DNA from: JBBQWZ01 sp038210135
Lineage (GTDB): Bacteria; Acidobacteriota; Terriglobia; Bryobacterales; Bryobacteraceae
NCBI GenBank assembly: GCA_038210135.1
Contig: JBBQWZ010000021.1
Location: 37,944-101,943, forward strand
DNA length: 64,000 bases
Direction: 5' to 3'
The translations under genes were made by a program, and so were the position numbers. Positions 1 through 5,252 of the stretch are shown one piece after another. The first letter of the stretch is position 1; the number at the start of each line of letters is the position of its first letter. The notes beneath the pieces were generated by a model. That model did no database searches and was not told where the DNA came from. It worked only from the letters and a program-made list of their open reading frames with translations.

Positions 1-542
1 CAATAGAGCCGACGCGAAGCGTCGGGCTATGGAGGATTTCCGAGACTGCGGAGATCCCCTAGTCAAAGCCTCATTACGGGCATATGATTACAGCCCTCGG
101 CTACGAACCTCGTAATTGACTCAGGGCGCGTTTATGCGCTATAGTGGGGATGTCAGTACCCACTTCCCGGACAAAAATCGGGTCAATTGTCGAGCCCATC
201 CAACGTGGTGGGCTCGATCTATTTCTATTATACCATTTCCCCAAAATTGTCCATACGCGCCGTAACCTGTATCCCTTTTCGTACGTATACCGCAATTAGT
301 TGGGGGTACCTGGAAGCCCTCATCACCTATCTGTCTTTTCTTCTGAGAACTTTCCGCCCCTCACCCCACTACTAACCCAAGGTCGCATTCCTGGGCCTCA
401 TGGTCGCCTGTTATCGTGGCCGGACGGCGGGGCCTGGATCGCCACCCCGCCGTTTTCCCTTTGTGAGCAAAGCAGACCATCTTTCCATTAGACAACTGCT
501 CCATACTCAACCCGTCTTCGGTGCTGGGAAGAAAGTTGTGCC
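1..542. other. Gene-free stretch with two perfect hairpins
   Basis: No reading frame here has a credible start, ribosome site and recognisable product. Two inverted repeats stand out. At 9-25 a 7-bp stem (CCGACGC / GCGTCGG) closes on a GAA triloop, and flanking bases 3-6 and 27-30 extend the pairing. At 190-217 a 9-bp stem (TCGAGCCCA / TGGGCTCGA) closes on a 10-base loop. Neither is followed by a clear T-run, so they are not confident terminators. Confidence 0.45.
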
Positions 543-707
543 ATGGCAAAATGCGCTCGATGTGCGTCCGAGACTTCGTTGTACGTTTGCGGGAAGCCTT
601 TATGTCCTGCGTGTGACGATGCAAGCACAGCTAAAGATGAACGCGCTCAACCGGGGATTTTACCCAAACCTGTCCTAGATGTTGCCGGTTACGATCTTGA
701 GAAGTGA
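543..707 (+). CDS. Small zinc-ribbon-like protein (54 aa)
   Basis: Encodes a 54-residue protein with five cysteines: C4-x2-C7, C16 and C21-x2-C24. The paired CxxC knuckles are the pattern of a minimal zinc ribbon. The tail (residues 30-54) is polar and shows no motif. It resembles a type of very short 'MxKCxxC...CPxC' protein that I recall as common in Acidobacteriota and Proteobacteria and uncharacterised; this is recollection, not a search. The stop codon lies inside the 3' arm of a terminator-like hairpin, which supports a real transcript end. No good ribosome site precedes the ATG (GGGAAG lies 13 bases upstream). Function unknown. Confidence 0.5.
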   Translation: MAKCARCASETSLYVCGKPLCPACDDASTAKDERAQPGILPKPVLDVAGYDLEK

Positions 708-721
708 CCGGCAACAGTTTT
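681..721 (+). terminator. Hairpin terminator of the small zinc-ribbon gene
   Basis: A 9-bp perfect stem, GTTGCCGGT (681-689) with ACCGGCAAC (707-715), has a 17-base loop and is followed by AGTTTT. The stop codon TGA (705-707) touches the descending arm. The T-run is short, so it may be a weak intrinsic terminator. Confidence 0.45.
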
Positions 722-856
722 GCGGCTTGGCTTTGTCTTTGCCGCAATATACATCCGATCAAAAGCCACTGAAAATCGTCTATGCTCAAATTGAGCCACT
801 ACCGAAAAGAGTTCAAGGTTGACAAGCCATGAGTGCGAGACGACCATGGAGGCAGC

Positions 857-1024
857 ATGCGACCGAAGCTGAAGGTAGGAGCGCCGGAACCAACCGGCAC
901 GGAGTACGAGAACTTCGACCGGCTGGCTCGCATCCTAATTGCGAAGAAGCCAGCCGCGAAGAAAGCACCTGCGAGGACAGCGACGACGCCAAAGCGTCAA
1001 GTGCGGCGCTTGCCACGTCCCTGA
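857..1024 (+). CDS. Small basic hypothetical protein (55 aa)
   Basis: A 55-residue protein. The first half (MRPKLKVGAPEPTGTEYENF and on to RLARIL) is well ordered; the second half is a Lys/Ala/Arg-rich basic tail (KKPAAKKAPAR...). GGAGG at 848-852 lies five bases before the ATG, a good ribosome site that fixes this start rather than the upstream in-frame ATG at 833. A TTGACA at 819-824 with a weak -10 (842-847) could be its promoter. It ends 17 bp before the convergent transposase. Such short proteins recur with the 'GAPEPTGxExxxFDR' opening in my memory, always unannotated. The basic tail suggests nucleic-acid contact; function unknown. Confidence 0.5.
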   Translation: MRPKLKVGAPEPTGTEYENFDRLARILIAKKPAAKKAPARTATTPKRQVRRLPRP

Positions 1025-1041
1025 CGTTTCGGCGCTTTCCC

Positions 1042-1971
1042 CTATGCAGTTGTCGCGTTTTTGCCGGTGAGCTTGTTCCAGGTCAGACGACGACTAGCAA
1101 CCTGACCGCAAACAAATTTGAACCGGTCTCCATCGGTCATCTTGCGACCGTTGAATCGGAAAGACTGTTCGTCCAAGTAGCGGAACAGGTGGAACGGCTC
1201 CACGCTGATGTAGGTGCCGTTCAGTTGGCGCTTAACCAGCGACCAAAAGTTTTCCATGGTGTTCGTGTGAACATTGCCCCGCGCGTACTCTACGGCGTGA
1301 TCCACGACCGCGCGAACGTAATCGGAATCCAATCCGTCGTAAGACTTCAGCGAGTCGCTGTACAGCGCGGAACCAGCCTGCACGTTTTCGCGAACCTTGC
1401 TGTGCAGTTCGGCCTTGCGCCGCGAAGGAACCGCGAATGTGCGAACCTTACCGCCGCGCTCAACCATACCGAGCGCAATCGCTTTATCCTTGCCGCCCGT
1501 TCCGGTAATGACGCGCTCCCGCTTGTCGCGGTGCATATTGCGGGACTTGCCGCCGATGAAAGACTCGTCTACCTCGACCTCGCCAGCAAGCATCGTGTTC
1601 GATTTGTCCTGCATGGCTTCGCGGATTCGGTGAAGCATGAACCACGCGGTCTTTTGCGTCAAGCCCAAGTCGCGGCCAATCTCATAGCTGCTGATACCAT
1701 TCCGGCAATTCGATACAAGCCAGATGGCCGTAAGCCACTTGTCGAGGCCAATAGGGGACTCGTTAAAAATCGTGCCGACCTTCACAGAGAACTGTTTCCG
1801 GCAAGAGCGGCATTTCCAAATGCGGCGCGTCGCAAGGAACATCGGTTCTTTGGCCGCGCAGTAAGGGCATTCCACACCGTTCGGCCACCGACGCTCAGCA
1901 AAGTATTGCAAGGCGTTGTCCGCATCGGCGAAGAACAAAATCGCATCAGCCAATGTTTTCGGGGTGTCCAT
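1042..1971 (-). CDS. IS1595-family (ISXO2-like) transposase
   Basis: DDE-type transposase of 309 residues. The N-terminal zinc ribbon has C35-x2-C38 and C54-x2-C57. The catalytic core shows D135 in VEVDESFIGG, D206 in ALYSDSLKSY and the terminal block HTNTMENFW (H235, N237, E240), followed by KRQLNGTY, the layout of the IS1595/ISXO2 transposase domain. I start at the ATG at 1971 because the family begins a few residues before the zinc ribbon; the open frame upstream runs into a repeat hairpin. The frame is complete, with no frameshift. Terminal inverted repeats could not be identified by eye, so the element's ends are not called. Confidence 0.9.
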   Translation of the reverse strand: MDTPKTLADAILFFADADNALQYFAERRWPNGVECPYCAAKEPMFLATRRIWKCRSCRKQFSVKVGTIFNESPIGLDKWLTAIWLVSNCRNGISSYEIGRDLGLTQKTAWFMLHRIREAMQDKSNTMLAGEVEVDESFIGGKSRNMHRDKRERVITGTGGKDKAIALGMVERGGKVRTFAVPSRRKAELHSKVRENVQAGSALYSDSLKSYDGLDSDYVRAVVDHAVEYARGNVHTNTMENFWSLVKRQLNGTYISVEPFHLFRYLDEQSFRFNGRKMTDGDRFKFVCGQVASRRLTWNKLTGKNATTA

Positions 1972-1975
1972 GAAC

Positions 1976-2006
1976 AAAGTATGTGCTAAAAACGTGGGTG
2001 TGTCAA
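1976..2006 (-). promoter_or_regulatory. Candidate transposase promoter, leaderless start
   Basis: On the minus strand a perfect TTGACA (2006-2001) is followed after 17 bases by CATACT (1983-1978), a 4/6 match to the -10 consensus. The start site expected about seven bases on falls on the A of the ATG at 1971, so the mRNA may be leaderless. No Shine-Dalgarno sequence precedes that ATG. Confidence 0.35.
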
Positions 2007-2027
2007 GTAAGTTTTTGCCCAATATAG

Positions 2028-2047
2028 CCCCGCCAGTCAGGGCGGGG
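2028..2047. repeat. Dispersed hairpin element, D type
   Basis: A 7-bp stem CCCCGCC / GGCGGGG closes on AGTCAG, followed by GATCCCCC. Related D-type hairpins with a similar right flank (GATTCC-CTCGAT) occur near 26010 and 50724, where they follow a B-type hairpin. This copy stands alone just upstream of the transposase promoter. Confidence 0.6.
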
Positions 2048-2085
2048 ATCCCCCGCGATTCCACACGAACTCGTACGCAACGGAC

Positions 2086-2748
2086 CTACTTCAGTTCCTT
2101 CACGCGCAAGTTACGGAATTCCACGCGCGTGTCGTGCCCCAGTAATCCCAAATGCCCACCCGTGCGCGATACGCCCGGATGCTTCTTCAGCACCTCCGGA
2201 TCGGTCACGCCAGCGAGATCCGCATCGACGATGACCTTTCCATTCAGCTTCACCAGGATGCGGGTTCCGTTCGCCGTGATTTCTTCCTCATTCCACTCCG
2301 TCCGTTTCAAAATCTCCACAGTGGATTTCGCCGCCACGACGTTATAAATCGAGCCGTGTACCTGCCACGGCTGCAGCTTGCCTTTATACACATCCGCCGT
2401 ATCGTCGAGAATCTGAATCTCCATCCCCGAGTACGCCGAGTCGCCCGCGTACGGCGCGCGGATCCCGATGCCGTTGTTCGCGCCCGCTTCACCGAACCTG
2501 AATTCGAAGCGAAGAACGAAGTTCGAATATTCCTTCTCGGTGAACAGATTGCCATGCACCTTCTGGCACACGATCAGACCGTTCTCGACAAAGTAGCCGC
2601 CCGCGTCTCCGCGTCCGACATACTTCCAGCCGTCCAATGTCTTGCCGTCGAAAAGAGAAGTGAAGCCGGGCTCCGCCGCATTCAGCGTCAGCGCCGCGAT
2701 TGCCATGAGAATAAGTGCTCGCATCGACGACATCTTATCAGGAGCCAT
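2086..2748 (-). CDS. DUF1080 family exported protein (3-keto-disaccharide hydrolase fold)
   Basis: A 220-residue protein: signal peptide (MRALILMAIAALTLNAAEPG after a short lead), then one DUF1080 domain opening with FTSLFDGKTLDGWKYVG and ending VEFRNLRVKELK. This concanavalin-like jelly-roll family is annotated as 3-keto-disaccharide hydrolase and is abundant in Acidobacteriota and Planctomycetes; it binds or cleaves sugars outside the cytoplasm. The motif FRFGEAGANNGIGIRAP matches the family's substrate-face loop. In-frame starts lie at 2748, 2733 and 2724; the shortest gives the cleanest signal peptide, but none has a strong ribosome site. It stands alone between the transposase and the divergent comF. 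Confidence 0.85.
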   Translation of the reverse strand: MAPDKMSSMRALILMAIAALTLNAAEPGFTSLFDGKTLDGWKYVGRGDAGGYFVENGLIVCQKVHGNLFTEKEYSNFVLRFEFRFGEAGANNGIGIRAPYAGDSAYSGMEIQILDDTADVYKGKLQPWQVHGSIYNVVAAKSTVEILKRTEWNEEEITANGTRILVKLNGKVIVDADLAGVTDPEVLKKHPGVSRTGGHLGLLGHDTRVEFRNLRVKELK

Positions 2749-2937
2749 ATTGAACTCGCTCAGCGCCCTAACGTTTCAAGCCGAACCGCGCGCGTCAGCA
2801 AGCGGACTCCACCTCTCCCTAGCCCCGCCGATCAGGTCAAGGATTTCGATCCGCCGCCCCACGCGATTTTGCTCCACCGCGCCGGAACATAGTACACTGA
2901 TTTTGTTAGCTGGAGGTGAGATTTCCCCAGTCGACCG

Positions 2938-3768
2938 TTGAGCGCAAGATTTCCGAGCGCCGTCTCCCAGGCCATTCCGGATCCCATCCGGAAGCTATTC
3001 TGCGGTCTTTTTTCCCTCGTCCTTCCCGACGATTGCCGCCTCTGCGGCCAGCCTCTTACCAATATTTCCCGCATTCCGGTTTGCGCGTCGTGCCTCAACG
3101 CCCCCAAGCCCATGGCCGCCGATCACGCCTGCACCCGCTGTGGAGCCGCCTTCACCAACGACGCTCCGCTCGATGAACTCGGCCGCTGTGCGCTTTGCCG
3201 CCGCGGAATGTGGGGCTTCGACGCGGCCTACTCCTACGGTTTCTACGAAGCCGAATTGCGCGAGCTGCTGCACGTCTTCAAATACCAAAAGGTACAGACG
3301 CTCGCTCGCCCGCTCGCCCGGCGAATGCTAGCGGCACTTCCAAAGAACGACCGCTTCGATCTGATCGTGCCCGTGCCCATGCATTGGCGCAAGAAGCTCG
3401 ATCGCGGCTTTAATCAAGCGGACCTTCTCAGCCGCGAGATCGCAGCCAACCTGTTTATTCCGGTGAAGTCCGCCCTTCGCCGTACGCGCAGCTCCCCAGC
3501 GCAGGCTTCGTTAAGCCTTGCGAATCGCAAAGCCAGTATGCGCAAGGGCACATTCCTCGCCCCGCGCCCGGACCTCGTAGCCGGACTCCGCGTGCTCCTG
3601 ATCGATGACGTCTTCACAACCGGCGCGACCGCTCGCGCCTGCGCCCGCGAATTGAAACGCGCGGGTGCCGCTCATGTCACACTTTTGACCCTTGCCAGGG
3701 TCGACCGCCGTCCTGTGGCAACACCCGGACGCGCGCGCGCCGCCGCTGCTACTACCGGGGGATATTGA
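2938..3768 (+). CDS. comF: ComF family phosphoribosyltransferase-like protein
   Basis: A 276-residue ComF-type protein. Four CxxC pairs (C33/C36, C49/C52, C65/C68, C84/C87) make the N-terminal zinc-binding region. The C-terminal half is a type I phosphoribosyltransferase fold with the PRPP-binding motif VLLIDDVFTTGATA and the family signature HWRKKLDRGFNQ. ComF proteins assist DNA uptake in naturally competent bacteria, linking the import channel to cytoplasmic partners; elsewhere their role is unclear. The start is a TTG at 2938. GGAGGTGAG at 2912-2920 is 17 bases away, and an in-frame TGA at 2917 excludes an earlier start. The next gene starts 4 bp after the stop, implying co-transcription. 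Confidence 0.9.
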   Translation: MSARFPSAVSQAIPDPIRKLFCGLFSLVLPDDCRLCGQPLTNISRIPVCASCLNAPKPMAADHACTRCGAAFTNDAPLDELGRCALCRRGMWGFDAAYSYGFYEAELRELLHVFKYQKVQTLARPLARRMLAALPKNDRFDLIVPVPMHWRKKLDRGFNQADLLSREIAANLFIPVKSALRRTRSSPAQASLSLANRKASMRKGTFLAPRPDLVAGLRVLLIDDVFTTGATARACARELKRAGAAHVTLLTLARVDRRPVATPGRARAAAATTGGY

Positions 3769-3772
3769 CGGA

Positions 3773-4300
3773 ATGACAACTGTGGAACGATTGACGAAAC
3801 CTGTGCTGGTCTTGAACGCCAGCTTCGAGCCGATCAACGTCTGCGCGGTCCGCCGCGCCGTCGTGCTCGTCTTGAAAGGCATCGCTTCGGCCGAAGAGCA
3901 CTCGGCGCTCGAGGTCCGCTCAGCGCGCCGAGCCTTCCGGATTCCAAGCGTAATCCGCCTGCTCGACTATCGCCGCATCCCGCACCAGACCCGAGCCCTC
4001 TCGCGCAAGAACATCCTGATGCGCGACAAGTTTCAGTGCCAGTATTGCCACCGGACAGTTCCATCGGGCGAACTCACGCTCGACCACGTAATGCCCAGGT
4101 CGAGGGCCGGCGAAACAACATGGGAAAATCTAGTCGCCTGCTGCCACCCCTGCAACAACCGCAAAGGCAGCCGCACCCCAGAAGAAGCCGGCATGAAACT
4201 AGCCAGAGCCCCAAGGCCCTTCAGCCTCCATACCAGCCGCCACCTCATGCGCCTGCTAGCCAAAAGCGACGACCAGTGGCGCAAGTATCTGTTCTATTAA
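3773..4300 (+). CDS. HNH endonuclease
   Basis: A 175-residue HNH nuclease. The zinc/HNH core reads FQCQYCHRTVPSGELTLDHV, then MPRSRAGETTWENLVACC and HPCNNRKGSR: two CxxC pairs around D-H (catalytic His), N of ENL and the final NNRK. The preceding 80 residues (VLNASFEPINVCAVRRAVVL) match the standard N-terminal part of this stand-alone HNH family, found next to housekeeping genes in many bacteria. The ATG at 3773 is 4 bp after comF; a longer in-frame start at 3692 would lie inside comF. Partnership with ComF suggests DNA processing, but this is inference from position. Confidence 0.88.
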   Translation: MTTVERLTKPVLVLNASFEPINVCAVRRAVVLVLKGIASAEEHSALEVRSARRAFRIPSVIRLLDYRRIPHQTRALSRKNILMRDKFQCQYCHRTVPSGELTLDHVMPRSRAGETTWENLVACCHPCNNRKGSRTPEEAGMKLARAPRPFSLHTSRHLMRLLAKSDDQWRKYLFY

Positions 4301-4306
4301 ACCAAG

Positions 4307-4352
4307 GCGAAGCAAGGCGAAGCATCGAGGCGCGCACGAAGCGAGGCGAAGC
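4307..4352. repeat. Three copies of GCGAAGC
   Basis: GCGAAGC occurs at 4307-4313, 4317-4323 and 4346-4352, with partial copies around them, in the spacer after the HNH gene. The DNA heptamer GCGAAGC is known to fold into an unusually stable mini-hairpin (GC stem, GAA loop). The hairpins at 9-25 and 63783-63799 have the same core. Confidence 0.4.
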
Positions 4353-4393
4353 CGAGCGAAGTAAGTGCCCCACTCCTGCGTACGTCCAGCACC

Positions 4394-4441
4394 GAACCGC
4401 GACCGTCCATCCAGCACCGAACCGCGACCGTAAGGAAGCGG
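4394..4441 (+). repeat. Dispersed hairpin element, C type (one partial, one full copy)
   Basis: A truncated copy (CCGCGACCGT) is followed by a full copy at 4422-4441: CCGC GA CC GTAA GG AA GCGG. One of the usual GA mismatches is AA here. Both are preceded by CAGCACCGAA, the C-type left flank. Confidence 0.65.
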
Positions 4442-4507
4442 ACCTCGAATCTCCCGAAGCGCGATCGTAAGCGATTACAAGCTCTAACCCGCGACACTCG
4501 GATTGAA

Positions 4508-4527
4508 CCCCGACCGTAAGGGAGGGG
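4508..4527 (+). repeat. Dispersed hairpin element, A type
   Basis: Reads CCCC GA CC GTAA GG GA GGGG, with TTGAA to its left and AC to its right. This is the archetype of the A class: a 4-bp stem, tandem GA/GA mismatch, 2-bp stem and GNRA loop. The spacer 4301-4694 holds only repeat material and no gene. Confidence 0.75.
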
Positions 4528-4694
4528 ACTTCTGACACAGACTCGCGAGGCTACGCTGACCAACCAGAACCCCGCCACCAGCGATCACGCACCAACCAAA
4601 TTTATTATCCGCCCCACAATCTGCAACTTAACCCCATCCCGCCGCCGAACCCTTGCAACCCCCTTCCCATAATCAAATCAGGAAGGAATTCCAA

Positions 4695-5252
4695 ATGACC
4701 CGCAAAGACCGCCGAGCCATCAATCGCGCCAACGCAACCCATTCCACCGGACCTGTTACGGAAACCGGCAAGCAGACCTCCAGCCTCAACGCCACCACCC
4801 ACGGACTCACCGCGATGAAGCCCTACCTCCCCACCGAAGAGCGCGATCACGCCACCTACGCCGCGGCCCGTCTCCGCTGCCTCAATCCGCAAACCGAAAC
4901 CGAACGCGACCTCGCCGATACCGTCATCGACATCGAATGGCGTCTCAAGCGGATCCCCTCCCTCGAAGCCCGCCTCTTCGAATCCGAAGACGACGATCCC
5001 CACAAAGTAATCCGCAGCCTGGACGTCCTGTCCCGCCACGAACTCCGTCTCCGTAAGCATCTCCAAAAGACTCTCGTGGAACTCGAAGCCGCCATCCAGA
5101 CTCGCCCCAACCATCAGCCAACGCAGGCTTTAACAGAAACCGCAAACACAAATGGCTTCGTTTTGAAATCCGCGAATTCGGCCGACACGCAAGGCTCGCA
5201 AATTGCCCTTGAGAACGCATTAAACACCCAGGAAATTGCCGCAGCGGCCTAG
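4695..5252 (+). CDS. 'STGP' family hypothetical protein
   Basis: A 185-residue protein with the opening NRANATHSTGPVTETGKQ and then NATTHGLTA, matching the consensus N-A-x-H-S-T-G-P-(K/V)-T-x-x-G-K-x-x-S-x-x-N-A-x-x-H-x-L-T. A second gene with the same block lies at 62877-63584. The rest is helical and charged, with a short Gln/Asn tail. I know this block from many acidobacterial genomes, always without a function. AGGAAGG, five bases before the ATG at 4695, fixes the start over the in-frame ATG at 4653. The stop TAG shares the palindrome CTAG (5249-5252) with the stop of the convergent receptor gene. The spacer upstream is packed with hairpin repeats. Confidence 0.75.
   Translation: MTRKDRRAINRANATHSTGPVTETGKQTSSLNATTHGLTAMKPYLPTEERDHATYAAARLRCLNPQTETERDLADTVIDIEWRLKRIPSLEARLFESEDDDPHKVIRSLDVLSRHELRLRKHLQKTLVELEAAIQTRPNHQPTQALTETANTNGFVLKSANSADTQGSQIALENALNTQEIAAAA

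Noticed and set aside
765..771. B12-box heptamer GCCACTG
   Set aside because: A 7-base match with no other cobalamin-riboswitch element and no B12 gene downstream.
829..1989. 386-residue plus-strand open frame
   Set aside because: It lies antisense to a clear IS1595 transposase and its translation has no family features; it is a high-GC shadow frame.
2006..2047. Terminal inverted repeat of the IS1595 element
   Set aside because: TTGACA near 819 and 2001 looked like matching ends, but similarity beyond the hexamer is poor and it is better explained as -35 boxes.
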